Shown here: positions 25,764 to 35,104 of the stretch, in pieces | Layout: each line of letters opens with the position of its first letter | How positions within the stretch are numbered: position 1 is the first letter of the stretch | From: Enterobacter asburiae | Lineage (GTDB): Bacteria > Pseudomonadota > Gammaproteobacteria > Enterobacterales > Enterobacteriaceae | Reading direction: 5' to 3' | Assembly: GCA_011754535.1 (NCBI GenBank) | Contig: JAAQVN010000001.1 | Coordinates: 2,480,001-2,544,000, forward strand | Length of the DNA stretch: 64,000 nucleotides | Position numbers and translations under genes: made by a program | Notes under the pieces: model-generated | What the model was told of the DNA's origin: nothing | Database searches by the model: none | What the model saw: only the letters and a program-made list of their open reading frames with translations

Positions 25764-27383
25764 ATGCAAACCCCATTTCGCCTGCCGCTACTGACGGCGC
25801 TGATTCTGACGACCACCGCAGCCTGGTCCGCGGATGCGCCTGTTAAAGGCGGCACGCTGATTTATCTGGAGCAACAGGCGCACACCAACCTCTATCCGCC
25901 TGCCGGCGGCTTCTACCCGAACGGCGGCATTCTGAACCAGATCACCGACAAACTGACGTGGCAGAACCCAAAGACGCTGCAGGTGGAACCCTGGGTGGCA
26001 GAAAGCTGGACCACCAACGCCGATAAAACCGAATACACCTTTAAACTGCGTCCCGGTATTACCTTCTCCGACGGCACGCCGCTGGATGCTAACGCCGTGG
26101 CGAAAAACTTTGATACCTACGGCTTAGGTAACAAGGCGCAGCGCCTGCCGGTGTCAGAAGTGATCAATAACTATGATCGTAGCGAAGTCATCGACCCGCT
26201 GACCGTGAAGTTCTACTTCAAAAAACCGTCGCCGGGGTTCCTGCAGGGCACCGCCACCATTGGCTCGGGTCTGGTCTCGCTCAGCACGCTGAAGCGCAAC
26301 TTTGAAGAACTGGGTGACGCCCGCCACATCATTGGCTCCGGGCCGTTTGTGGTGAAGGACGAGAAGTTGGGGCGTGAAGTGACGCTCGAAGCCCGTAAAG
26401 ACTACCAGTGGGGGCCCAAAAACCTGCCGCAGCAGGGGCCAGCCAATCTGGACGGCATCAAGTTTATCGTCACTCAGGAAGACAGCGTGCGCATCGGCGC
26501 CCTGCTGGCCGGCCAGGCCGACTTTATTCGCCAGGTGCAGGCGTATGACGAAAAGCAGGCGACCGACCAGGGCTATAAAATCTACGCTGCCCCAACGCGT
26601 GGGGTGAACGACAGCATCAGCTTCCGTCCGGATAACCCGCTGGTCTCCGATATTCGCGTACGCCAGGCGCTGCTGCATGCCACCAACGCAAAACAGGTGG
26701 TCGAGACCCTCTTCTCGGCCAACTATCCGCAGGCGAAGTCGGTGATTGCCGATTCCGCAGCAGGCTTTGTCGATCTCAGCGACAAATTGACCTTTGACCC
26801 GGTAAAAGCCAACCAACTGCTGGACGACGCGGGCTGGAAAGCTGGCAGCGACGGGGTCCGCGCCAAAGACGGCCAACGTCTGGCGCTAACGGTGTATGAA
26901 TCCCTGCCGCAGCCGCAAAACAAAGAGGTGCTGCAGCTGGTTGCCCAGCAGTGGCGACAGGTGGGCGTGGCGCTGAGCGTCAAAGCCGGTGACGCAGGCA
27001 GCCGCACGCTGGATAACCTTGACCCGCTGAAAACCCCGTTAACCGTCTCCGAAGTAGGCCGCGCCGATCCTGACGTGGTGAAAAGCATGTTCTACCCGGC
27101 TAACCGCGACGCGCTGCTGCAAAAGGGCGGCTCCAGCGACAAGGTCAAAAACTTCCGCGACGACAAGCTGAATGAGCTGCTGGTGAATATTTCGACTGAG
27201 GTCGATCCGCAAAAACGCCTGCAGCTGACGGGCGACGCCCAGCGCTACCTGCTGGATAACGCCTACGTCATCCCGATTTTCGAGGAGCCGCAGGTCTTTG
27301 CCGGTGCGCCGTGGCTGAAAGGCGTCAATTTTGAAGCGGTAGGCCGCCCGTCGTTCTACGGCGCGTGGATTGAGAAACACTGA
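25764..27383 (+). CDS. ABC transporter periplasmic binding protein (SBP family 5)
   Basis: Exported solute-binding protein of the oligopeptide/nickel class, 539 residues. The ATG at 25764 opens a signal peptide (MQTPFRLPLLTALILTT, cleaved at WSA-D). The mature start GGTLIYLEQQAHTNLYPPAGG and the TFSDGTPLDANAV block are typical of the family. From memory it resembles a Klebsiella group (KPN_01854 type) always found with a luciferase-like monooxygenase, which also follows here. Ligand unknown. It leads a six-gene operon running to 32878. Confidence 0.88.
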   Translation: MQTPFRLPLLTALILTTTAAWSADAPVKGGTLIYLEQQAHTNLYPPAGGFYPNGGILNQITDKLTWQNPKTLQVEPWVAESWTTNADKTEYTFKLRPGITFSDGTPLDANAVAKNFDTYGLGNKAQRLPVSEVINNYDRSEVIDPLTVKFYFKKPSPGFLQGTATIGSGLVSLSTLKRNFEELGDARHIIGSGPFVVKDEKLGREVTLEARKDYQWGPKNLPQQGPANLDGIKFIVTQEDSVRIGALLAGQADFIRQVQAYDEKQATDQGYKIYAAPTRGVNDSISFRPDNPLVSDIRVRQALLHATNAKQVVETLFSANYPQAKSVIADSAAGFVDLSDKLTFDPVKANQLLDDAGWKAGSDGVRAKDGQRLALTVYESLPQPQNKEVLQLVAQQWRQVGVALSVKAGDAGSRTLDNLDPLKTPLTVSEVGRADPDVVKSMFYPANRDALLQKGGSSDKVKNFRDDKLNELLVNISTEVDPQKRLQLTGDAQRYLLDNAYVIPIFEEPQVFAGAPWLKGVNFEAVGRPSFYGAWIEKH

Positions 27384-27393
27384 GGAGCTGACG

Positions 27394-28338
27394 ATGCGCC
27401 ACGCACTTCTTCAACGCTTTGGGCACGGGCTGCTGGTACTGTGGGCCGCCTTTACCCTCTCGTTCGTGTTGCTCCAGGTGCTGCCGGGCGACGCGGTGCT
27501 GATTAAATTTCAGAACCCGGACCTGGGCTTAAGCCCGGCGCAAATCGAGGAGATGCGCGTGGCCTACGGTGCGGACAGCCCGCTGTGGCAGCAATACGGC
27601 CACACGCTGCTGGCGATGCTGCGCGGGGATTTCGGCTATTCGTTACAGGCAGGGGTGCCGGTCAGCGAGTTGATTGCCAGCAATCTGCCGGATACCCTGA
27701 GTCTTGCCCTGCCCGCGTTTGTGCTCGCGGTCCTGCTGGCGTTTGCGCTGGCTTTTGCATCGCGTCTGCCGGGTCTGCGCTGGCTGAGCAATACCCTCCA
27801 GTCGCTGCCGGTCCTGTTTATCTCCTTACCCACTTTCTGGCTGGGGATTGCCCTCATCCAGCTCTTTTCATTTCAGCTGCGGCTGATCCCGGTGATTAAC
27901 CCGACGCCGCTGCAGGGGTTGATCCTGCCAATCGTCACCGTCGCGATCCCGATCTCCGCCCCGCTGGCGCAAATCCTGATGCGCAGCCTGGACCAGGTGG
28001 CAACGCAGCCGTTTGTCGCCGTCGCCCGGGCCAAAGGGCTGAGTGAAACCGCCGTTCTGTGGCGTCACGTCACCCGCAACGCCCTGCTACCGGTCCTGAA
28101 CATTGCCGGGCTGCTGCTGGGCGAGCTGATTGCCGGGGCGCTGATCACCGAAACCGTTTTTGGCCGCAGCGGGCTCGGCCAGCTGACCCAGCAGGCGGTG
28201 AATAACCAGGATATCGCCGTGCTTCAGGCGGTAGTGATGATTTCCGCCCTCGGTTTTGTCCTGATTAATCTGCTGGTGGATCTGCTGATGCCGCTGCTGG
28301 ATCCCCGTCTGCAAACCGTTACCGGAGGTGCTTCATGA
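27394..28338 (+). CDS. ABC transporter permease (DppB type)
   Basis: 314-residue inner-membrane permease. The ATG at 27394 follows GAGGAG; an upstream in-frame codon at 27370 would overlap the previous gene. It has an N-terminal span (about 9-29) and the LPDTLSLALPAFVLAVLL core. The ATPase-docking loop is visible as VARAKGLSETAVLWRHV. It overlaps the next permease by ATGA. Confidence 0.9.
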   Translation: MRHALLQRFGHGLLVLWAAFTLSFVLLQVLPGDAVLIKFQNPDLGLSPAQIEEMRVAYGADSPLWQQYGHTLLAMLRGDFGYSLQAGVPVSELIASNLPDTLSLALPAFVLAVLLAFALAFASRLPGLRWLSNTLQSLPVLFISLPTFWLGIALIQLFSFQLRLIPVINPTPLQGLILPIVTVAIPISAPLAQILMRSLDQVATQPFVAVARAKGLSETAVLWRHVTRNALLPVLNIAGLLLGELIAGALITETVFGRSGLGQLTQQAVNNQDIAVLQAVVMISALGFVLINLLVDLLMPLLDPRLQTVTGGAS

Positions 28339-29183
28339 GCCTGGTCGATTACGCCGCCGCCGCGCGAAAGCGCGTTCCAGCGTGGCAGGAAGTGGAATGG
28401 CAACCGGGACTGTGGCTGGCATGGGGGGTGATTATTCTCGCCGCTTTTGCCGCCGTGGCGCCCGGCCTGTTAACCCACTACAGCCCGATTGAGGGCATCG
28501 CCGGGGCACAACGCCTGGCGCCGCAGGCGGGACACTGGCTCGGCACCGATCAGCTTGGCCGCGATGTTTACACGCGCATCGTGTACGGTGCCTCACACTC
28601 CCTGAGCGCAGCGCTGGCCGCCGTGACGATGGGTCTGGTGGTGGGTACCGGCTTAGGGGTGGTTGCCGGGGCGTTCGCCGGACGCGTCGAGTCTTTCCTG
28701 ATGCGTTTTGTCGACGTGCTGCTGTCCATCCCGTCTCTGCTGCTCTCACTGACGGTCATTATTCTGCTCGGGTTTGGCACCGTTAACGCCGCGATTGCCG
28801 TCGGCGTGGCCTCAATCGCAAGCTTCGCCCGCCTCGCGCGCGGTGAAGTGGTGCGCATCCGGCACACGGATTACGTCGAGGCGGCGTTTGGCAGCGGCGG
28901 GACGTTTTTCGCCGTGCTGTGGCGACACATTCTGCCCAACGCGTTAACCGCCGTCCTCGCCTTTGCCACACTGCAGTTTGGTCAGGCCATCCTGGCGCTT
29001 TCCACGCTGAGCTTTCTCGGCTACGGTACCCCGCCACCCGTGCCGGAATGGGGCTTATTGATTGCCGAAGGCCGTAACTATCTCTCTACCGCCTGGTGGC
29101 TAACCACCTTCCCCGGCGTCGTCGTCATCGCCGTGGTGCTGGCCACCAACCGTATCAGCCAACAGTTCAGCGGAGGTCGCTAA
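28335..29183 (+). CDS. ABC transporter permease (DppC type)
   Basis: 282-residue partner permease. After a short cytoplasmic start comes a membrane span (about 29-50), then the family block HWLGTDQLGRDVYTRIVYG and the docking loop EAAFGSGGTFFAVLWRHILPN. It is coupled to the gene before it and ends in a TAATG overlap with the ATPase gene. Confidence 0.9.
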   Translation: MSLVDYAAAARKRVPAWQEVEWQPGLWLAWGVIILAAFAAVAPGLLTHYSPIEGIAGAQRLAPQAGHWLGTDQLGRDVYTRIVYGASHSLSAALAAVTMGLVVGTGLGVVAGAFAGRVESFLMRFVDVLLSIPSLLLSLTVIILLGFGTVNAAIAVGVASIASFARLARGEVVRIRHTDYVEAAFGSGGTFFAVLWRHILPNALTAVLAFATLQFGQAILALSTLSFLGYGTPPPVPEWGLLIAEGRNYLSTAWWLTTFPGVVVIAVVLATNRISQQFSGGR

Positions 29184-30790
29184 TGACCATTCTCTCAGTG
29201 GAAAATTTGACGATCAGCTACCGTACCGCGCGTCAGTGGCGAGAGGTGGTGCATAACGTCAGCTTCACGCTCGGGCGAGGGGAAATGCTGGCGTTTGTCG
29301 GTGAATCCGGATCCGGCAAAACGACCACGGCACAGGCGATCATTGGTCTGCTGGCCGACAACGCCCGGCGCGATGCGGGAAAAATATCGCTCAACGGCGA
29401 GGAGATTAGCCTATGGTCCGCCAGGCGTCTCGATACTCTTCGCGGGGCGCGAATTAGCCTGGTTCCGCAGGATCCGGGTAATTCGCTCAACCCGGTGAAA
29501 ACCATCGGCGCGCAGGTCGGAGAAATCATTCAGCTACACCAGAAAGTGACCCGCGCCCGGCGCGACGAACAGGTGCTCGCCCTGCTGACAAAGGTCGGCC
29601 TGAGCCACCCCGAGCAGCGCATGACGCAGTATCCCCATCAGCTCTCCGGCGGGATGAAACAGCGCGTGCTGATTGCCATCGCCATTGCCCTGCGCCCGGA
29701 CGTCATCATTGCCGATGAGCCCACCAGCGCGCTGGATGTGACGGTGCAAAAGCGTATTCTCGATCTGCTGGATATCCTGCGCCGGGAATCGGGTACCGCC
29801 GTTCTGTTTGTCACCCACGATCTTGCGCTGGCCGCGCAGCGCGCGGACAGGCTGCTGGTTTTACGCGATGGCGAGGTTCAGGAGCAAGGCAACACCGCCG
29901 ATATCGTACGCACGCCTCAGCACGCCTACACCCGCCAGCTGTTGAGCGATCTCCAGGGCCAGCGCCTGACCATCGCCCCGGTGGCCGGCCGCCCGCTCGC
30001 GTCTCCGGCCATTCGCGCCCGCGCCATCAGCAAACAATTCTCCCTGGGCAAAGGTCATCAGCTTCAGGCGCTGGATCGGGTGACGTTTGACGTCAGGCGC
30101 GGTAGTACGCACGCGCTGGTCGGGGAATCCGGCTCCGGGAAAACCACCCTCGCCCGTATTTTGCTGGGTTTTGAACAGGCCGACAGCGGGCAGGTCATCA
30201 TTGACGATATTGATGCCACCGCGCTCAGCCGCGAGGCCCGCCGCCAGCTGCGCCAGAAGATCCAGTTTGTTTACCAGAACCCGTTTGCCTCTCTCGACCC
30301 GCGTCAGACGCTGTTTGACATCATCGAAGAGCCCCTGAAGAACTTTTCTCGCCTCAGTAAGGCGGAGCGCAAAGTCCGGGTCGAGACCGTGGCACAGCGG
30401 GTTGCCCTGCCGGTCGATATATTGAGCCGCACCGCCCGGGAGCTTTCAGGCGGACAGCGTCAGCGCGTTGCCATCGCCCGGGCGCTGATCCTGGAGCCGA
30501 CCATTCTGGTGCTGGACGAAGCCACCTCGGCACTGGACGTCACCGTGCAGGCGCAGATTCTGGCTCTGCTTCAGCAGCTGCAGCAGCAGCTGGGACTGAC
30601 CTACCTCTTCATCACGCACGATCTGTCCACCGTCCGCCGGATCGCCCACAGCGTCACGGTGCTGCGCAGCGGTCAGGTGGTCGAACAGGGCGATGTCGGA
30701 ACCTTATTCGCGTCGCCGCAGAACGACTATACCCGCGAGCTGATTGACGCCATTCCCCATTTTTCACCCGCTACGGAGGAGCTCGCATGA
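29183..30790 (+). CDS. Dual ABC transporter ATPase (fused DppD-DppF type)
   Basis: 535 residues holding both ATPase halves in one chain, as in YejF and GsiA. Half 1: GESGSGKTT, LSGGMKQRV, VIIADEPTSALD, VTHD. Half 2 (from about residue 275): GESGSGKTT, LSGGQRQRV, ILVLDEATSALD, ITHD. The ATG at 29183 overlaps the permease stop; the longer open frame from 29096 lies inside that gene. The Cys-rich C-terminal tails seen in DdpD/DdpF are absent here. Confidence 0.92.
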   Translation: MTILSVENLTISYRTARQWREVVHNVSFTLGRGEMLAFVGESGSGKTTTAQAIIGLLADNARRDAGKISLNGEEISLWSARRLDTLRGARISLVPQDPGNSLNPVKTIGAQVGEIIQLHQKVTRARRDEQVLALLTKVGLSHPEQRMTQYPHQLSGGMKQRVLIAIAIALRPDVIIADEPTSALDVTVQKRILDLLDILRRESGTAVLFVTHDLALAAQRADRLLVLRDGEVQEQGNTADIVRTPQHAYTRQLLSDLQGQRLTIAPVAGRPLASPAIRARAISKQFSLGKGHQLQALDRVTFDVRRGSTHALVGESGSGKTTLARILLGFEQADSGQVIIDDIDATALSREARRQLRQKIQFVYQNPFASLDPRQTLFDIIEEPLKNFSRLSKAERKVRVETVAQRVALPVDILSRTARELSGGQRQRVAIARALILEPTILVLDEATSALDVTVQAQILALLQQLQQQLGLTYLFITHDLSTVRRIAHSVTVLRSGQVVEQGDVGTLFASPQNDYTRELIDAIPHFSPATEELA

Positions 30791-31776
30791 CGCGAAAACG
30801 CCTGGGATTTTTCACCCGCCTGCTTGACGACGCCACGCCGAAGGAGCGCTATCGTCTGGCAACCGAACAGATCCGCCAAGCCGAACGCCACGGCTTTGAC
30901 AGCGCCTGGATCGCGCAGCACCACTTCCATGAAAGTGAAGGCGGCCTGCCGTCGCCGCTGCTGTTTCTGGCGCACGTGGCCGCGCATACCGAAACCATCC
31001 GGCTGGGCACGGCCATCATTACCCTGCCGATGGAAAACCCGCTGCGCGTGGCGGAAGATGCCGCCGTGCTCGATTTACTCGCCGATGGCCGTCTTGAAGT
31101 CGGTTTTGGATCGGGCGGAACACCGACCTCCTTTCTGCCGTTCGGCCTGACGTTTGAGGATCGCGGCGCGGCCTTTGCGGACCATTTGCATGTGATCCAA
31201 AGCGCCTGGCGCGGGGATTCACTGACCCATCCTGATAACCACCTTTATCCGCCGGCGCCACAGCTTGCCGACCGTATCTGGATTGCCACCTTCTCCGTTG
31301 ACGGTGCCGTTCGCGCCGCCCGGGCTGGACACGGTTTAATGCTCTCCCGCACGCAGCCTCGCCCGGCAGACCGCCCGGATTTAACGCTCGACGCGATCCA
31401 GAACCCGATTGTGGATGCCTACCTCGATGCGCTACCTGCGGACATCGCGCCGCGTATTCTGGCCTCCCGTACGGCGTTCGTCGCCGACAGCGATGACTAT
31501 GCACTCAGGGTCGCAACGCCGGGCCTCACGAAACAGGCCCGGCAGCATCGCGCTGCCGGGTACGCAGTTAAAGGTGACACCGTCACCGATTATATCCGCC
31601 AGTTTGACGCGCATATCGGTTCCCCCGATACGGTCCTGCATTCGCTGAATGCTGACTCCGTTCTCAGGCGCGCCACGGATATTTCATTCCAGGTCCATTC
31701 GGTCGAACCCACGCACCGCGACACGCTGCGCTCCGTTGAGCTGCTCGCAGAAAAGATTGCCCCCCACATCCTTTGA
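30787..31776 (+). CDS. Luciferase-like flavin monooxygenase (LLM class)
   Basis: 329-residue FMN-dependent bacterial-luciferase-like protein. The barrel start RLGFFTRLLDDA, the segment FDSAWIAQHHFHESEGGLPSP, and the block RLGTAIITLPMENPLRVAEDAAVLDLLADGR are typical; the last holds the flavin-site strands. It overlaps the ATPase gene by ATGA, so it is made with the transporter. The likely role is oxidation of the imported compound, which in related systems is often a sulfur compound; the substrate here is unknown. Confidence 0.88.
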   Translation: MTRKRLGFFTRLLDDATPKERYRLATEQIRQAERHGFDSAWIAQHHFHESEGGLPSPLLFLAHVAAHTETIRLGTAIITLPMENPLRVAEDAAVLDLLADGRLEVGFGSGGTPTSFLPFGLTFEDRGAAFADHLHVIQSAWRGDSLTHPDNHLYPPAPQLADRIWIATFSVDGAVRAARAGHGLMLSRTQPRPADRPDLTLDAIQNPIVDAYLDALPADIAPRILASRTAFVADSDDYALRVATPGLTKQARQHRAAGYAVKGDTVTDYIRQFDAHIGSPDTVLHSLNADSVLRRATDISFQVHSVEPTHRDTLRSVELLAEKIAPHIL

Positions 31777-31786
31777 GGAGACACCT

Positions 31787-32878
31787 ATGTCATTAAGTCA
31801 GGACATTCTCGCCGAGCTGGCGGAAATTAAACCCGGTTCCCCTCTGGCAGAGGCGCGCGCTACGCGAGATGCCGCCACACGCCACGCCCAGGGCAGCTAC
31901 GAAATTCTGTTTAGCCAGCAGGATAATGATTTTGCACTCGACGAGCGCTTCGCCGTGGCGGCCAAAGTCGCCAGGTGGCACAGCGCGGAGGCGCTGGCCG
32001 CGCACTATGCGGGGTTTGGACTGGCCGACCCCACCTCGGACCGCCTGACCCCGGCGCTGAACTTCGCGCGCCTGCTGACGTTTTCACCCGTCGAAGCCAC
32101 GCCGGCCGCGTTAACGGCGCTGACCCAGGCCGGGTGGAGCAAGGAAGGCATCGTTACCCTGGCGCAGCTCGTCGCGTTTGTGAGCTTCCAGAGCCGACTC
32201 GTCGCCGGGCTGCGTCTGCTGAACGACAGGCCCGTCGCGGCAAGCGAAACGCCGGTGGCGGCAGGCGTCTGGCACACGACCGCAACCACGGTCACCGGGA
32301 AGGCGGCACCCGTCGCGTTCACCCAGCAGGAGCTGGGATGGGAACCGTGGATAGCGGCCAAACCGCTGGCGGACTTCCGTGACGATGAGGTTGCCATCCT
32401 GGCGAAATTTGGCCATACCGATTCCGACTACTTCCGCCTGCTGGGGCGCAACCTGCCGGTACTTGAACAGCGCACGCTAACGGATAAAGGAATTTTTTAT
32501 ACGCCGGGGGGATTGCCGCGCGCCGAGCGCGAGCTGGCCGCAACGGTCGCCAGTAAAATTAACGGCTGCATCTACTGCGCATCTGTCCATGCGCGTAAAG
32601 CCAGCCAGCTGTCAAAGGATGACGCTGCGGTAGAGGCCCTGCTGGCCGTGCGGCCGGGGCAGTCCCTCAGCGAGGGGCAGTCTGCACGCTGGCAGGCGGA
32701 AATTAACTTTGCGGGGGCGCTGTCTGTCACGCCGCCTGCCGCCACGCCGCTACACCTCGCCGCGCTGGAAAAAGAGGGGCTGGATACCCTGGCGCAGCTT
32801 GACCTGGTGCAGTCTGCCGCGTTCTTCGCCTGGGCCAACCGCCTGATGCTGACCCTGGGTGAACCCTGGCTTGCGTGA
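31787..32878 (+). CDS. CMD/AhpD-type peroxidase-related protein, two-domain
   Basis: 363 residues in two halves of carboxymuconolactone-decarboxylase fold. The second half carries the redox motif CIYC (Cys261 and Cys264) followed by ASVHARKAS, the AhpD signature with its His. The first half (about 1-180) lacks a CxxC pair. From memory, separate genes for these two halves exist beside similar transporters in other bacteria, so this looks like a fusion. A role as thiol peroxidase that deals with peroxide from the flavin monooxygenase is an inference. The ATG at 31787 follows GAGGAG, 10 bp after the monooxygenase gene. Confidence 0.82.
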   Translation: MSLSQDILAELAEIKPGSPLAEARATRDAATRHAQGSYEILFSQQDNDFALDERFAVAAKVARWHSAEALAAHYAGFGLADPTSDRLTPALNFARLLTFSPVEATPAALTALTQAGWSKEGIVTLAQLVAFVSFQSRLVAGLRLLNDRPVAASETPVAAGVWHTTATTVTGKAAPVAFTQQELGWEPWIAAKPLADFRDDEVAILAKFGHTDSDYFRLLGRNLPVLEQRTLTDKGIFYTPGGLPRAERELAATVASKINGCIYCASVHARKASQLSKDDAAVEALLAVRPGQSLSEGQSARWQAEINFAGALSVTPPAATPLHLAALEKEGLDTLAQLDLVQSAAFFAWANRLMLTLGEPWLA

Positions 32879-32884
32879 ACCCCA

Positions 32885-34060
32885 TCAGGCTAGCGCGCGA
32901 GCGTTAGCCTGAGCACGTCTCGCCCGCAGGTAACCGTAAATCAGCAGCGCGCTCATGGCCGAGAAAGAGAGTATTGCCGCTGGCAGCGTGACGTAACGCC
33001 AGCTAAAGCCGAGGGTAATCATCATCCCGCCGAAGTACGCACCGATCGCACTGCCGAGATTAAACGCCATCTGCCCTCCTGCCGCCCCCAGCATCTCACC
33101 GCCCTTCGCATTTTGCAGCAGCAGGATCTGCAGCGGCGCGGAGAGTGCAAACAGCCCGGCACAGCAGATAAAGCCCATGACCAGCGAGGCCGCTTGCAGT
33201 TCGCCAAAGGCAAAAAGCAGCAGCAGTGAGGCGACAATCACCATGTCGGTAGCCGCCGCAATGCGCAGCGGGCTAAACCGGCCAGAGAGCTTACCGCTCA
33301 GCAGATTACCTAACACCATGCCAAGCCCCATCAGCATCATGATGACCGTCATCAGCCCTTCCGAAAAGCCGGAAACATTGACCATAAAGGGCTTAACGAA
33401 GCTAAACCACGCGAACACCCCGGCATTACCAAACATCGTGGCGGCAAAAATCAGCCAGGGTTCAGGTTTCCTCAGAAATTTGAACTGCTCGGTCAATTTG
33501 ATTTCTGACGTGTCGCGGATGTCCGGCACCCAGAGCAGAACTGAGAGGATCACCAGCGCGTCGAACACCGCAATCAGGAAAAAGGTATAGCGCCAGTTAA
33601 AGGCGTGCCCCAGCCAGGTCCCCAGCGGCACGCCCACCAGGTTGGCTACGGTCATACCGGCGATCATCCCGGCCACCGCGACCGTCACCTTACCCGGTGG
33701 CGCAATTTTGGAGAGGATTATCGCCCCGACGCCAAAAATGGCCCCGTGCGGAAAACCGGAAATCAGCCGCCCCAGCGCCAGCCAGAAATACGACGTAGAA
33801 AACGTAAACAGGGCATTGCCAACAGCGCACATCACCACCAGAAACAGCAGCGTGGTTTTTAAGGAGAACTTGCCTGAAAACAGCGCCACAATCGGGGCGC
33901 CAACCACCACACCGAAAGCATAAAACGAGATCATATTCCCGGCGGAGGGAATCGAAATGCCGGTGTCATGCGCCAGCTCGGTTAGCACGCCCATAATGCC
34001 AAATTCAGCCATTCCCAGGCCAAATGTGCCAAGCGCCAGCGAAAAAATTGTCTTTTTCAT
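32885..34060 (-). CDS. MFS efflux transporter, AraJ-like
   Basis: 391-residue major facilitator protein with 12 predicted spans, highly similar along its length to E. coli AraJ (for example LGTFGLGMAEFGIMGVLTELA and FALSAPLQILLLQNAKGGE). The start at 34060 matches the AraJ start; the open frame extends 15 residues further without support. AraJ is a putative sugar or drug exporter of unknown function. It converges on the CMD gene with only 6 bp between, and no arabinose genes are nearby. Confidence 0.88.
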   Translation of the reverse strand: MKKTIFSLALGTFGLGMAEFGIMGVLTELAHDTGISIPSAGNMISFYAFGVVVGAPIVALFSGKFSLKTTLLFLVVMCAVGNALFTFSTSYFWLALGRLISGFPHGAIFGVGAIILSKIAPPGKVTVAVAGMIAGMTVANLVGVPLGTWLGHAFNWRYTFFLIAVFDALVILSVLLWVPDIRDTSEIKLTEQFKFLRKPEPWLIFAATMFGNAGVFAWFSFVKPFMVNVSGFSEGLMTVIMMLMGLGMVLGNLLSGKLSGRFSPLRIAAATDMVIVASLLLLFAFGELQAASLVMGFICCAGLFALSAPLQILLLQNAKGGEMLGAAGGQMAFNLGSAIGAYFGGMMITLGFSWRYVTLPAAILSFSAMSALLIYGYLRARRAQANARALA

Positions 34061-34225
34061 ACCGCAACCACAGGTTAAAAACTCGCGACGGGCATTATTG
34101 AACAATCTTGTATGGTGAGCCAGTTCAAATCAGCTGGCTGACACATTAATCCATTAATTCAGGTGGATTACACTTTGTAGTGCGGCCTCGTTTTTCCCGT
34201 GCCGGACAACCAGAGGATGACAATT

Positions 34226-35044
34226 ATGGGAAGTAAAAAGAAAGCCCCTGTCGCTGTTGAAGTCGTAAAGAGTGCTCCGCTAAAGACTAAAGAATATGAA
34301 AAAGAGCTGCGCCGCCTGCACGTCGAACTGGTCAAACTCCAGCAGTGGGTTGTCGCCAAAGGACTGAAGGTGTGTATCGTTTTTGAGGGGCGCGACGGCG
34401 CCGGTAAAGGCGGCACCATCAAAGCGATTACCGAGCGCGTCAGCCCGCGCGTCTTTCGCGTCGTCGCGCTTCCCGCGCCTACCGATAAAGAAAAAAGCCA
34501 GCTCTACTTCCAGCGTTACGTGCCGCATCTGCCCTCAGCGGGCGAAATCGTCATCTTCGACCGCAGCTGGTATAACCGCGCGGGCGTCGAGCGCGTGATG
34601 GGCTTCTGTACCGAAGAACAGGTGGAGAAATTTCTGGACGGCACGCCGGTCATGGAAAAAGCGATGGTCGATGCCGGCATTATCCTGCTGAAATACTGGC
34701 TGGAGGTGACGCCAAAAGAGCAGGAGCGCCGCCTGCGCGACCGCATCAACGATGGGCGCAAAATCTGGAAGCTGTCCCCCATGGACATTAAATCTTTTAA
34801 CCTGTGGGACGAGTATACCCTCGCCCGCGACGCCATGTTTGAAGCCACCGATACAGCCTGGGCGCCGTGGTTTGTGGCCCGTTCAGAAGATAAAAAACGC
34901 GTGCGCCTGAATATTATTTCGCACCTGCTGACGCAAATCCCCTATAAAGAAATACACGTAGACAAGGTGGATTTACCGAAACGTAAAATTGGTAAAGTTA
35001 AACCCACAAAATATCCGTTCCGGTATGTGGAAGAGCGGTTCTGA
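34226..35044 (+). CDS. Polyphosphate kinase 2 family protein
   Basis: Class I PPK2 nucleotide kinase, 272 residues, which uses polyphosphate to phosphorylate nucleoside diphosphates. Walker A (FEGRDGAGKGG), Walker B (IFDRSWYNRAG) and the lid arginines (ERRLRDRINDGRK) are all visible, and the C-terminus has PFRYVEERF. The ATG at 34226 has AGAGGA eight bases before it; ATG 34217 and GTG 34199 are in-frame alternatives. It is a single gene between unrelated units. The 165-bp gap before it holds an imperfect hairpin (AGCCAG/CTGGCT) but no clear promoter. Confidence 0.92.
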   Translation: MGSKKKAPVAVEVVKSAPLKTKEYEKELRRLHVELVKLQQWVVAKGLKVCIVFEGRDGAGKGGTIKAITERVSPRVFRVVALPAPTDKEKSQLYFQRYVPHLPSAGEIVIFDRSWYNRAGVERVMGFCTEEQVEKFLDGTPVMEKAMVDAGIILLKYWLEVTPKEQERRLRDRINDGRKIWKLSPMDIKSFNLWDEYTLARDAMFEATDTAWAPWFVARSEDKKRVRLNIISHLLTQIPYKEIHVDKVDLPKRKIGKVKPTKYPFRYVEERF

Positions 35045-35054
35045 TATAGCAGGG

Positions 35055-35086
35055 GTAGGCCCGTGCAAGCGCAGCGCCGCCGGGCA
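35055..35086. repeat. REP-type palindrome between ppk2 and fdnI
   Basis: GCCCG and CGGGC arms enclose a GCGCAGCGCC core, the form seen in other intergenic palindromes in this window. It lies between converging genes. Confidence 0.55.
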
Positions 35087-35104
35087 AAGCCGACGGCGCA
35101 GGTC

